64,000 bases of DNA from Uloborus plumipes (Eukaryota > Arthropoda > Arachnida > Araneae > Uloboridae). Below, in pieces: positions 33,301 through 44,309 of this stretch. Position 1 is the stretch's first letter, and each line of letters begins with the position of its first letter. The position numbers and the translations under genes were made by a program. The stretch covers positions 62,001 through 126,000 of the forward strand of contig JAXGGA010001124.1 of assembly GCA_038373865.1 (NCBI GenBank). Direction: 5' to 3'. The notes under the pieces are model-generated. The model did no database searches, was not told the DNA's origin, and saw only the letters and a program-made list of their open reading frames with translations.

Positions 33301-35329
33301 AAAGTATTGAGAGAAATTAATTAAAAACTTTTAAACTATTTTTTGCAATTTTTGAAATGAAAACATACTTGAAAATTTAGAAGAATAGTACCAAAAGAAG
33401 GAGAAAAAAAGCCTGCTGATGATAGAATGTGTTTGGAACTTCCATATCATACAGAACTCGAAACATAAAGTTTTTTTAACAAATGTGGCTCAGCCTTAAA
33501 TTAACACGATTGAAAACCGATGTCATTGTTTGACGGCAAGGAAAGAAAACTAAATCCTTTAAAATGTTTATTTGTTGTCAGTTTCTATTTATTAACAATT
33601 AAATATACTTGTAATTGATATGAGTATAGGAATTTTAAAATGAGTTCCAATCTTCCCTCTTTTTTTTCTCTGCTTTTACGACTATAAAATTTTACTGGCT
33701 TTGATTGCTTTACATTTTAGTCGAACTTTTATCCTTTCATTGTATTTTTAATCGTCAATTTCTTTCGGAATGGATTCTGCAAGTGATCATTTTCTGTGAT
33801 CACTTTAAAAGACTTCGCTCTGGTAGTTTCGAATGATTTTAATGAGATGGAATGGATCTGTTTTTGGTAAATGAAGTTCTGACTGATAGTTGTCGTCACT
33901 ATATTAGGATTTTCTCACTGCTTCAAAGAATATACTTGGAATGTAGGTAAGATTATGTGTGTATATTTTAAATAACGAAACAAAATGATTCTTTTAATTT
34001 TGGAGACGGATGGAAAATGTACATGCGCTCACATGGCTTCTTTTTTTTTTTTTTTGAAACTTTATTGCACGAGCACAGACGTGATGGTACAGCTAGTTAA
34101 AGAATAAAGCAACAAGAAGTTACCTCTGTACTACAACAATAATTTTAAAATACAAGTTTGAAGCACTAAAAGAACAATAAAAAAATGTATTTACTTGTTC
34201 CGGGATGACAAGAAAACATCTTAAAAAAAGGAAAAAAAATGTGAGATGAGTAGGCTTGGTGGTGATAAATGTTATAATTAAAATATTAGGACAAAAAAAG
34301 GGGTGGGGCGAAAAATAAATGTGGAAGTAATATTTAAACAGCTTTTATCAACTGAATTTTGTATCCAGAAACAAAGCACACACATCTTTTGCATTCAAAA
34401 TGAGTCCCTTATAAACCTCCAAAACACGTTTATGTAATGTTTTATTTGATTTCCGTTTGCAACGTTTTTGTTATTTATTTATTATTTTTTTCTTATTACT
34501 TTAAGGAACAGTAGCACACTTCTGTACAAAACTCAAATCACATTTATAATTCAAGTTTTGTACAGGAAGAAAAAAAATCAACTCAAGTTCATAGCTTTAT
34601 CCTGCAGTAAAAATTTTGCTGTCTTTAACAATATTTGATTTTTACAACTACGCGGTATTGATCGAGTACCTGATCGAAACAGCCAAATACGGAGTATTTC
34701 CCGAGTACTCGGTACGACACAAATAAAGTTATAAACTTGTACTGAAAAAACTACTTACGTAGGATTATTAATCAGTACAGGCGTTTACTGTTTTGGTGCG
34801 TAACGGTTATTCCCGTTTTAATGTGATGGAGTAAAATGGTGGGAAAGTCTTTTTTTTTTTCCCGCTGTCCGTTCACTTGTTAAGAGTGGATCGCTTTCTC
34901 GTTTGTCTTATCTCCCCTTTAATCGCAAAGCCTGGACCATAAAATCTCTCGGACGAAGTGTGGGGAGAGAGCTGCGGTCACACACTTGACGATTCGAAAT
35001 TGGGTGGTAATTAGTATACCCCCACCCACCCCGCTGCTTGCTCAACCTACGTTCTCTTTTTCTTGGAATTCTGAGGAAAAAGCTTGGCAACCCTGACGCC
35101 AATTCCAAGAAACTAGAATTTTATCTTGGCGTTCAATTTAACCTGCTCAGCTGTGAATGAGAGTTTTTTACAGTACCATCTTTGACTCTCATTGCAGTTG
35201 TTTTCACCGCTGTACTTCAAAACTGGTTGCGAAGCGTCCAATCTTTCCCTTTTAGAGTATCTTTGGTGCCACTATCTGGAGAGAAAAAACTCAGCGTGCC
35301 ACATTGTATTTTTCCAACAAGTTGATTTC
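33301..35329. other. No gene recognised; includes small hairpin
   Basis: CTGTACAAAACTCAAAT and ATTCAAGTTTTGTACAG (34522-34565) form a hairpin. About 34790-35160 is more balanced and unique-looking. No product is identified for the short open frames. Confidence 0.35.
34041..34140 (-). repeat. Possible retroposed 3' end (poly-A with AATAAA)
   Basis: On the minus strand GTGCAATAAAGTTTC runs directly into about 15 A's. A polyadenylation signal 5 bases before a genomic A run is the mark of a reverse-transcribed mRNA or LINE 3' end. The upstream sequence has no recognisable coding part. Confidence 0.35.
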
Positions 35330-35599
35330 TTTTTAGCCTACTTTCCCGTTAAAAATAAAAGAAAGACGAAAAAAGTATTAAAAGTAGCTTAATGCATCTA
35401 AAAAATATCGCCAAGTCCAAAAAATATCGCCAAGTTAAAAAAATATCGCCAAGTCCAAAAAATATCGCCAAGTTAAAAAAATAAAAAGGTAAAATGAATA
35501 TCGAAAAATTAAAAATTTGAAAGTAGGGTATTGAGATGGGGAATTTGTGTGTCGGTCGGTCGGTCGGTCGGTCGGTCGGTCTGTCTGTCCCCCCCTAAT

Positions 35600-36170
35600 A
35601 ACTTTTGAATGAACATTCCGATTTGGACAAACTTTTTTTTGTTGGAAAGATCTCGGCGAGTACAGCTCATTCCCATATTTGATTTTTTGATTTGAACAAT
35701 TTTTGGTTCAACTTTGAGCAGTTCAAAAAACCGGTCTCGCGATACTAACTTTTTAATGAACAGTCCGATTTGAACAAACTTTTTTTTGTTGGAAAGAACT
35801 TTTCAAGGGTACTTCATTCCCGTATTTACATTTCCGATTTGAACAATTTTTCGTTCAACATTGAACCGCTCAATCAAGCTGTCACCCCTAATAACTTTTG
35901 AATGAACAGTCCGATTTAAACAAACTTTTTTTTGTTTGAAGCATCTCGGCAAGGATACTTTATTACCGTATTTAAATTTTCAATTTGAACACTTTTGGTT
36001 CAACATTGAACCGTTCAAGCAACCTTTCCCCACCTAATAACTTTTGAGTGAACCGTCCGAATGGAATAAACTTTTTTTTGTTTGAAAGATCTCGGAGAGG
36101 CTTTCCCATACATTCCCATATTTCGCTTTTTGATTTGAACCATTTTTCGTTCAATATTGAACCGTTCAGA
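35600..36170. repeat. Central tandem repeat of about 146 bp, 4 units
   Basis: GTTCAACATTGAACC or a variant recurs near 35707, 35852, 35998 and 36148. Each unit carries TAATAACTTTTGAATGAAC and TTTTTTGTTGGAAAGATCTCGG segments, the reverse complement of those in copy 1. Confidence 0.88.
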
Positions 36171-36659
36171 AAAAAAAATTAACATTAGCGTCTACGGGGA
36201 ATTTAAGTTGAATGTTGATCCTGAACTTAAAGTCGGATTTCCTTCAAACTAACTTTGTAAGAAAATGGTTTTGATAAATAATGTTTGTAACGTACTTTTC
36301 TGAGTAATCTTCTGTGAGGACTCTGATTCCGACTCCGACTCCGCAAACATGGCGGAAATGCAGGCTTAGAAAAAAAAATTACTGACTGTGCAGACGATTT
36401 TTTGTTTATTTATTCACTTATTTTATTTTATTTAAAATTATTATTATTATTATTTTTTTTTTTGGCAGACGATGTTTTTTTTGTAACAAAAATTTTTCAT
36501 TCACGAGAACATTTTATTCTTTATTTATATTTAACAACTGGCAACAGATTAAAAGTGAAATTCGAGACATTTTATTAACGGACGAGGTTTTTTTTTCCTT
36601 TTTTTTTCTTTCTTTGATAAAATGTGTTTTGATGCTCTTTGTACTTTTATTTATTTATT

Positions 36660-36665
36660 TCTTTG

Positions 36666-36699
<34 letters not shown>

Positions 36700-36715
36700 T
36701 TTTTTTTTTTTTTTG
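36660..36715. repeat. (ATT)n and T tract inside copy 2
   Basis: About ten ATT units (36668-36699) followed by about 16 T's. Confidence 0.9.
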
Positions 36716-37419
36716 AAAACGATGGAGGCTTTTTTCTACGGAGGAACTGTAACAGTTACACTCTTTAAAGGTGCGACAAAACTTTATTTATTGGTTAATT
36801 ACTTTTTACGTGTCTATTTCATCTGATGAAAGGGGTATATTTTGCTTTTCGAAATCAGCTCTAAGTGCTAAAAAGGTATGTTTGACATAATTTTAAGTCT
36901 CAGATAATTAAAAGAATAATGATCAGATGCGAGAATGCCGATGTCGATGTACGGGAAAGTAGGCTCGTTTAGTTCTTGACAGAACTTCTTGTTTAAAGTT
37001 AAAAATAGATTTTATGCAGTCTGATTATGCAATTCTTACTCAAATGAGACATTTTTTCTCGTAAATCTGAGCAATTGAAATCTAAATGATAATAAAGATA
37101 AAACAAGTCCGAACTTAAGAGTTATCGTTAGTAAACATTTTTATAGATTTTGTCAATTGGCTTATGCTTAAAATAGAAACAAATAACCATTAAACAAGTA
37201 ATATTCTATTCTAAAAATTAAACAGTCTGTACTTAATGTTGTTTATGAGTCTGCATCTTTTCTACCAAGTATTTAATTTTAGGATTATTTCTTGAGAATC
37301 CTAAGAAATTTAACTGTTTTAAGTGCAATCAATAAATATTCAACGGTGTTTCGATTTTTCTGCATTTATAACAGAAAATATTTCTTTAGAAGCGTATTTT
37401 TAGCCAAATCTACAACAGC

Positions 37420-38435
37420 ATCAGACAGCTAAAATGTGTAAATGTGAAAAAAAAATTGTTGTTACAAATTTCCAAATTTCTATACAACGCGGGTGACTTT
37501 CTGTTGAAGTAAGCTCTTGTATTTGATAACCAATGCAAAAGGTCAGTAATTCCGATTTGGATTTCAGTAGGGTAACAAGTAGTGTTTTGCAGAGAAATAA
37601 AACAAAGAATTTGAAAATATCAGCATTTTTTTTATGATCCTGAAAATCATCAAACCTAACACTGAATGAATACTTAAAATCGGTGTAAAATTTTTTCCAT
37701 ATAACCATTGAAAATTATTAAATTTCGGTTGATACTTTCAGTATTAACTTATAATGTTTTATTCTTTTTTCTCCAAAGCAGAGAGAAAGAAACTGAAGTT
37801 TCATCATAAAAGAATGTAGATGGTCTCTACTGGTTTAGGAAACATTTTTTTTTTTTTGCGTACAATCTTAAATTTAAATCACTTAAACGCAAGATATTAA
37901 GAGATGGCATAGCTAAATTAGTTCGCTATTCTCCATTTCTAAGTAGTAAGTCCTCATTGCTTTCCTTCCAGCTATTTTGAAAACAAACTTTCTAAAATCT
38001 TATGATTATTTTTCCGTTGGATAGCTATTGCACATTTTTATGAAGGAGTAACTTCTGATACTCTCCTCTTTCTCCTGTGAAAAGTTCACAAAACATTCAG
38101 AGCTCTAATTCGTAGTTTGTTAATACAATTAACTCTACAGGGTCACCAACAGAAAAAAAAGTCTCATTCCTTGGCAAGGAACTTGTGATAGATAATTCGA
38201 TGACACTTTTGAAGTTTTTTTCCCAAATTATTTTCAAGTAATGTAACAAAAACAATTTAAGGGTCTTCATTTGTGCCACCATGCCAAATTTTGTCCAATC
38301 TAGTTTCTTAATTTTAGTTGCAGAGGTTGTTTTTTCTTTTTTTTTTTTTTTTTTCAATTTCATCACCCGTAGCTGAAAGTTTTGCAGATCAAGAATCCAT
38401 TCTGCAGCATCGAAAGTTTCATTCGTGTCAAGCAT
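37420..38435 (-). pseudogene. hAT transposase pseudogene (GTF2IRD2/Charlie-like C-terminal half)
   Basis: Minus-strand translation across frames gives, in order, a YYLEMENSELI segment (near 37930), SDLNLRL (near 37880), an ETVETIYIF segment, then FSVRFDDFQDHKKNADIF (37610-37663), PTEIQIGITDLL and RAYFNRKSPALYRNLE (37470-37565). This is the order seen in the C-terminal half of hAT transposases of the type domesticated in GTF2IRD2: a LQGK-like segment, an RFxDFxxHK segment, then PxELQxExxDLQ. At least two frame changes and several stops break it. A coding-like frame upstream (38097-38435) may be earlier sequence of the gene, but I cannot align it. It lies just inside the hAT-like right end at 38726. 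Confidence 0.75.
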
Positions 38436-38734
38436 AAATATGCTTTACAAAGCATTGTCTGTAGCGTCACAGCTTCCGTTAGATGTCCGAACGCTAAGTA
38501 CTTTGCAATATTGTAGTTCAGACAATTTTTAAGCCAGCCTCCTGACACTTAATTGTCACAATATCATGACATTTATCAGTTTAAGGATTTTAGCTTTTTT
38601 CAATATTTTTGAGATCGACATTTTTTTCTCAATTTTGGATTTTTTTTTCAAAAAGTCTTCACGTGCCACTGTTACTGGTCTGCCGTGCCACATTGTGGCA
38701 CGCGTGCCGCGGGTTGGCCAACCCTGGGCTAAAT

Positions 38735-40260
38735 GATGAAGTGTGTGCGTGTGTTTATTTATTAGTTTTTAGACAATGGTTATCTTTTACTGTTATGATT
38801 CCTAATGTTTTTTCAGGGATAGCTTCATGGCTCGCTCCTGCTGCTTGATTTGCACCAAAGCAATAAAATGAAGTATTAAGAAATTTCAATTCATATTCGG
38901 GTGGAATCAAAAAATATTAAACAATTCCAATGAAACGATCAATAGTAAGTCGGAAGATTTTGGAATATATTTTGTTGGTAGGAGAAAAGGTTGCCTATGT
39001 GATCACGGGATACATGTGAACGTGGTAACGTGGTATGGTGTACTAAGATGATTTGAAGAAAAAGTGGAAAGAAGCTTAAATGCTGGCAGTATTAGTCCAA
39101 TCTCTTTGTAAAACTTTTTGAGCAATGAGCCTTTTTTTGTGTGATGACAATTTCTTTGTTGATCATTAGATGTTGTATGTAATTTCATCAGTCATCTTGC
39201 AATGAAAACACATTTTAAACTAATCAGCTAAAATTAATTATTGTGAACCATTATTTGAATATTTAGGTAAATATATGACAATGTTATTTTCATTGAAGTA
39301 AGAATTCTTTATCTTTCCAAGTTAGTCCTTCGGTAGATGAAATAACCCTTGTGAACACAATATCTGGAGCATATGTGAACAGTTCATATAGACTCTCCAT
39401 AAAATTAATATTAATATACCGTATTAAAGTTTTAAAAAATGTAAACAATTACAATTATTGATTTTCTCTGATCAATTTAGAAAATTATTGTTTGTTAATT
39501 TAGTTTATTTCTTTTTTTACGTAAGAAAATAAATAATAAATAAAATTCTGTGTTACTAAATAGACAGTCAATAATTTAGTGTTACAGTACAGTTATAGGA
39601 AAAAAGACAATATTTTAATTTATTTAGAAACATAAGTTTAGAATAATTTTAAATGCATTATCATACTTTGTATGAAGCTGAAAAGCAGTATATAGTTAGA
39701 ATACTATATATTTTTTAAATATTATTTGTGCTGTGTAATACTAACAGTTTTTCCTTGTCTAGTCAGGACTCAGAACAGGCTAAAAAAACTTTTAAATTTG
39801 ACTTTAAGGTCATAAAATTGGGAAAAAAATATTTTCTTATCGATACATTATTGAACAACTGAAATTAACATTGTTTGTTGAAAATCCTTCAGTGTTATAA
39901 GTACATATTGGTAGAATGGGCAACTAGTTTTGCTCAGCAGTTTTTCAAATGTTCAACTTTTCACAAGGGAGGAAGTCTCTCATTTTTCAGAAAAAAAATT
40001 TGGTACTTTTGTTTAACTGCAAAAGTTCACAACACAACTTAATTTATTTTTGAAATATCGAGAGATAAGTTTATAAATGAGACAAATTATGATTATACAT
40101 TTTTTTTCATAACTTTCATTAATTGTTTTCTTGAATCAATTCCTAATTTATCATTTGAATTCAAAATAAAATTAATTATTGAACGTATTTTATTAAATAA
40201 TCGTGAACTACTTTTATGTAATCAGCTTCTATTAAACGTATCTAGTAAAACATATATTAT
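38735..40260. other. Unassigned AT-rich DNA
   Basis: No open frame or repeat boundary worth naming. Confidence 0.5.
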
Positions 40261-40264
40261 TTAT

Positions 40265-40563
40265 TTTATAATAATAATAGATATAATATAAATAATAACA
40301 ATAATAGAAATAAAAATAACAATAATGGTAATAATAATATAAATAATAATAAAATTAAAATTAATAGAAAATTTTATAATAATAATAGTAGTAGCAATAG
40401 TATTAATGACAATAATAATAGAAAAAATAACAGAGATAATAATAAAAATAATGATTATAGTAGAAATAATAACAATAATACTAATAATGATAATAATAAT
40501 AGAAATAATAACAAAAATAATGGAAAAGATAAGATACTAATAATCAAAATAATAATTATTAAA
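40265..40563. repeat. Imperfect (AAT)n array of about 300 bp
   Basis: AAT, AAC, AAG and TAG triplets alternate with almost no other bases (ATAATAATAATAG..., AATAATAACAATAAT...). It directly precedes the 5' end of the Helitron-like element. Confidence 0.95.
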
Positions 40564-41164
40564 AAAAAATATTATCATCATCCTAGTTACTATTATCTAT
40601 ATACATAAAAGACTACTTTTGTATCCGTATGTCCGGGGTAATCTTCCAAACTACTGGACCGATTTTAACCATTTTTTCACCGTAGATAGCTACAGTAACA
40701 GGAAGCAGGATAAGCTATAATTTATTTCTAAAAAGCTTAGTTTAAAAACGTTATTATGGAAAATAGTAAATTTCATGTAGTTTCCCCATTAAATGATTAG
40801 ATTTTCAGTCCATTGTTGCAAAAATTTATTGCCTGGCAACAACAATATTAATAGTGATCATAATGAAAATGGGAACCAAGGCTTCACTGGAGTAAGTATG
40901 AAATTTATTGCTTTCTTAGGATTTTTAAATTCATCTGTGCCAATAATCGCTAACAGGGTAAATAAAAAGATAATTGATTTTGGCAACAGTAAGAGGACAG
41001 AAAATGTTTATAGTCAAAAAATTTCTAAGTTAGGTACGTAAGATGTTTTCACTAATGTAGTCACAAGGATATAAACTAATGATGGGACTTATTTTACGTG
41101 TAATGTTTAGAAATACTTGACTCCAGTGCGATTGATATTGTAAATATATATTTATTTTAATTTA

Positions 41165-42064
41165 CAGGGTGCGGCAGAGAAACATACTGATTTTAATTGG
41201 ATGCTAATTAGCAAGGAGTGGTCAGAAAGGATTGGGAAGAGTCTCATTTTAAAGAGAAGGTCCTGAAGTTTTGTTATCTCATAGTTTAGTTGTCGCCATG
41301 CGTTGGACGAAGGAGCAACGAGCGTTCGTCGCCGAATCTTACTTTTCAAATAATCTTTCGGTGGTCGCCACTCAACGTGCCTTCCGAACTCGGTTCAAAA
41401 TTCAGCCCATTGTTCCCATTCCTGGCTGGGAATCGACTGTTTTATGGGTGAAAATATTCAGAGAAAGTGGGGGTGTGGCAAAAAGAGGACCAGGAGGTCA
41501 ACGGATTCCCAGAACCCTAGAAAACGTCGAAAAAGTGAGGGAGTCGTTTTTGTGCTCTTCCAGGCGTTCGGCGCGTAAACACGTTGCTGCTTTGGGTATT
41601 TTTGATTGGACACTGAGACGAATTCTTCACAACGAACTCCAGTTTCATCCCTACAAACTTGCTGTGGTTTACCAGTTGAGTGATAACGTCTCCTTGAAAG
41701 GTGACGTACCGTGGCCAGCCCGCTCCCCCGATTTGACACACCGTGACTATTTTTATAGGGGTATCCCAAATCGAACGTTTACAACGACAAGCCCCGGACC
41801 CTGCAACTCCTGAAGAACAACATCCGACTTGCTATCACCAACATCCCAGTCGATATGCTCGAAAGAGTGCAACAAAACTTCAAATCTAGTGTAGATGAGT
41901 GCATCATTAACAGGGGCCGCCGTTCCTCCCGATGTAGTTTTTAAATCTAACTAATATAAAAATTCAGAATGGGTACCATATCTTATAAAAAGTAGTAAGT
42001 ACTACATGAAGTACTTTTCCCTTAGTTGACTTTTCAAGTCTGCAAGTTTCTCCGCCGCACCCTG
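41165..42064 (+). mobile_element. Internally deleted mariner-type element
   Basis: A 900-bp element with inverted ends CAGGGTGCGGCAGAGAAAC and, read inward from the right, CAGGGTGCGGCGGAGAAAC. TA flanks both sides (41163-41164, 42065-42066). It contains a transposase gene missing its central catalytic part. It lies inside the Helitron-like element and is younger than it. Confidence 0.93.
41298..41944 (+). pseudogene. Mariner-type transposase, catalytic core deleted and frameshifted
   Basis: The first ATG (41298) starts MRWTKEQRAFVAESYF, a helix-turn-helix N-terminus of arthropod mariner-like transposases; a second helix-turn-helix spans about residues 75-115 (NVEKVRESFL...LRRILH). Near residue 135 the text jumps to WPARSPDLTHRDYF, which holds the third catalytic residue (D150). 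The regions with the first two aspartates are missing, so about 130-150 residues were deleted. Soon after, a one-base shift near 41758 moves the rest (YNDKPRTLQLLKNN...MLERVQQNF) to another frame, ending at 41942-41944. It cannot be catalytic, but the DNA-binding part is open. Confidence 0.9.
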
Positions 42065-42872
42065 TACCAAGCTTATAACATTTCCGATTTACCTAAACAT
42101 TATTTGTAGCTTGCATTCTTATTTACGGTGTGTAATACAGTTTCTTAGTTTGTCCAGACAGAAAAAATTACCATTGTTTACAGAAGTAGCCATTGTGTAT
42201 ATAGATATGCACTTTATTGTTGAAAAATTCATGAACGAGTGTCACTAAAACACCATACCCGGCAGAAACCCGGGCAGGGCCGGGTACCCGGCTAGCTATT
42301 CTCATAAAAAACAAGAAAAATCCATTGTTAGGTATTACAGAACTCCTTCTTACATTAATAGTTGAGTTTGGAGAAGTAATTTTTCTAACTAATTACTGTG
42401 AATAAGTAAATCTGCAAAGAAAATCCAGGAATATTGTGAAAATTACTTACAAATATGATGTAAAAAAATCAAATAAAATGCTGTTAGTGTATTTTTGAAA
42501 TAGTAATAATAAAAAAATTAAACCTAAACAATTTCAAATTCCGGTTATTTTTAGCTATTTATTTAATGATATAATTTATTTATTTTTCTCATTTCGGTAC
42601 CGGATCGGTGGTTGAGAATCCATGGTTTCAGAACCAGAAGATATTTTTCAATAGCAGACATTGCTTTGTATACTTCTCAATAACTGTTATCATTAAGCAG
42701 AGGATATATTTGAATCGTAGACAAGTTTTTGAACTTGAATTGAATTGTTAGACCTTAAAGAATGTTTTACGTCTTCCAATGGCATTAATAATTTAAGATG
42801 AAAATTTAAGACGAAACTGAAGTAGATTAAAGCTTAGGTTTAAATATAGGTTATATGTAATAAATAGTTGAT

Positions 42873-43113
42873 TTTTTTTTTTTTTTTTTTTTGTCGTGTG
42901 CCAGCCACTCTGTCAATTTGGGGTGCGCTGCTTCACTTTTCCAACTGTACCGTAATTTGGTGTGAAGTCCGACTTCCATAGTACACGCATGCCATAGGTA
43001 CCCATTTATAGGGTAGGCATCCTTTCTCAGCACAACACATTCACACAAAGAAAGGACAAGGACAAGGGAGAGAAAGCACATCCATGCCCAAGCCGGGACT
43101 CGAATCCGGGACC
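42873..43113 (-). mobile_element. SINE, 5'-truncated, with 13-bp target duplication
   Basis: On the minus strand it begins at GGTCCCGGATTCGAG (B box of a tRNA head), continues through TTGGGCATGG, a ...GAAGTCGGACTTCACACCA segment and GTGAAGCAGCGCA, and ends in about 20 A's. An exact 13-bp duplication, ATAAATAGTTGAT, flanks it (42860-42872, 43114-43126). It aligns along its body with the plus-strand copy at 58752-59033. The duplication and A tail show LINE-type retroposition; the missing A box indicates 5' truncation. Confidence 0.93.
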
Positions 43114-43194
43114 ATAAATAGTTGATCGTGACTAAAAATAAATCAAGCTGTTTTAGAGTGAATAAGAACTTTTTGAATTTCTAAAAAGGAAGGA

Positions 43195-43400
43195 AACTCT
43201 CAACTTCTGAAACGAAAATCATATTAGCATCTGAAACAGAAATTTCTAAATACTAAAATGAACGTATTTTCACTTCTAAAACGAATCTCAAATTTTGAAA
43301 TGAAAGTGCTGTAATTCTGAAACGAAAGTTTTATTTTGTATGGAACAAAAGTTTTAACTTTTGAAGCTAAAGTTTCTTAATTTCTGAAACGAGTTTTCTA
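43195..43400. repeat. Degenerate minisatellite of about 22-28 bp (TCTGAAACGAAA core)
   Basis: TTCTGAAACGAAA and variants (TCTGAAACAGAAA, TCTAAAACGAA, TTGAAATGAAAG, TTTGAAGCTAAAG) recur about nine times at roughly 22-28 base intervals. Confidence 0.7.
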
Positions 43401-43734
43401 ACTGATGAAGATAAGAATCAGTTTTGACTGGCTTATGGTTCATTCTTTGTCTTAAACGTATGTAAAACGATTTTATTTTTGAAGAGTTAAAATTTGCTGA
43501 GTTTTTCCACGTTTCAACAGTAACAACAGCGCATGTAAAACAGTTCATGGTTAGGGCATTTAAACTAGTAGCTCATAAATGTCTAATTTATCAACAGCAT
43601 AAGAAAATTTAAATTTGTGATCTTTTAAAAGAAGGAACTTGATGACTCTTGTAGAATGCGTGATTTGCAAGTATATTCCTCAATAATAAGGATGTACAAA
43701 TACTACGTTTACCATGCACTGTAAGACTAGCAAA

Positions 43735-44200
43735 AAGTCAGAAGATCATGAAGTTCGTTGGAACAAAAGGGAAAACATTCCTTGGTTGCTCAAAAAGTGA
43801 ACAATGCTTGACTACTCAGAAAATAAATTGGCCAAAAAGTAAACAATCCATGATTGCTCAAAAGAGTAAACAATCCTTGAATTCCGGAAAATAAACAACC
43901 TGTGAGTGCTTAAAGATGTAGACAATCCTTGAATTCTCAAAGAAAAAAGCTACTCGTGAGTGCTCAAAAAGTAAACAATCCTTGATTGCTCAAAAGACGA
44001 AACAATACTTGAATTTTCAAAAAATGAACAACCTGTGAATATAAAGCAGTGAGTAACCGCCCCTGAGAAAGAGCTAAGGCAAAAACTTGCAAGAACTGTT
44101 CAAAGAGGCAGGTTAGGCTGTCAATGAGGCAGGAACTTTGCAGGAGTTGGCGGTGTTTTGCAAGAACCTGTGAGTACTCCAAAAGTAAACAACTCTTAAT
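43735..44200. repeat. Degenerate minisatellite (CTCAAAAAGTAAACAATCCTTGA core)
   Basis: The words AGTAAACAATCCTTGA, TTGCTCAAAA and AACAACCTGTGAGTGCT alternate at about 27-30 bases, with a higher order of about 85 bases. The array is interrupted at about 44040-44165 by a copy of the GTGAGTAACC fold-back family; array sequence resumes at AACCTGTGAGTACTCC. Confidence 0.75.
44040..44165. repeat. GTGAGTAACC-family repeat inserted in the minisatellite
   Basis: Starts ATAAAGCAGTGAGTAACCG and ends with AGTTGGCGGTGTTTTGCAAG, whose inverse resembles the CTTGCAAGAAC arm near 44088. It shares phrases with 25840-25965 and 63624-63700. Confidence 0.6.
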
Positions 44201-44309
44201 AGCTCAAAAAGAAAACACAAACACGAAGGCGAGGGGAAAAAAAGAGAAAAAAGAGCGAATTGTTAATCCTATAATACACGCATTCATCTTGCAAATGCTA
44301 AGTATTTGT

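Larger units (their letters stand above)
35330..36990 (+). mobile_element. DINE-1/Helentron-like element, copy 2
   Basis: Opposite orientation to copy 1. Order: TTTTTAGCCTACTTTCCC (35331-35348), four to five ATATCGCCAAGT repeats (35404-35475), a GTCG/GTCT microsatellite (about 35551-35589), about four units of a 146-bp tandem repeat (about 35600-36170), a 3' segment, the inverse word GGGAAAGTAGGCT (36953-36965), then a hairpin AGTTCTTGACAGAACT (36971-36986) a few bases before the end. Copy 1 and copy 2 stay alignable to just beyond the hairpin, which sets the end. The size difference from copy 1 comes mainly from fewer central units. No coding capacity. Confidence 0.82.
26772..38726 (-). mobile_element. 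Candidate ancient compound hAT element of about 12 kb
   Basis: The left boundary reads CAGGGGTGGCCAACC and the right boundary, read inward, CAGGGTTGGCCAACC. The flanking 8-mers agree at 7 of 8 positions (AGCTAAAT at 26764-26771, GGCTAAAT at 38727-38734). A decayed hAT transposase lies on the minus strand just inside the right end (37420-38435). The span contains clear later insertions: a hAT MITE (27565-28263), a pogo-like element (30035-32170) and a DINE-1-like element (35330-36990). One old element expanded by nesting explains all of this; two unrelated hAT ends is the alternative. Confidence 0.5.
40596..42295 (+). mobile_element. Non-autonomous Helitron-like element
   Basis: The left end is A followed by TCTATATACATAAAAG (TC at 40596-40597). 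The right end has a GC-rich hairpin GCCGGGTACCCGGC followed at once by CTAG (42292-42295). TC start, terminal hairpin and CTAG end without inverted repeats or target duplication are Helitron features. The base after CTAG is C rather than the usual T, so the end may have mutated. A mariner (41165-42064) interrupts it; without that it is about 800 bp. No Rep/helicase coding sequence. Confidence 0.72.

Noticed and set aside
33774..33804. GTGATCATTTTCTGTGATCAC palindrome-like site as an operator
   Set aside because: An isolated imperfect dyad in A/T-rich eukaryotic DNA with no gene beside it.
41271..41297. Upstream extension of the mariner reading frame
   Set aside because: The frame begins at a TTG; the first ATG at 41298 starts the recognised family N-terminus.
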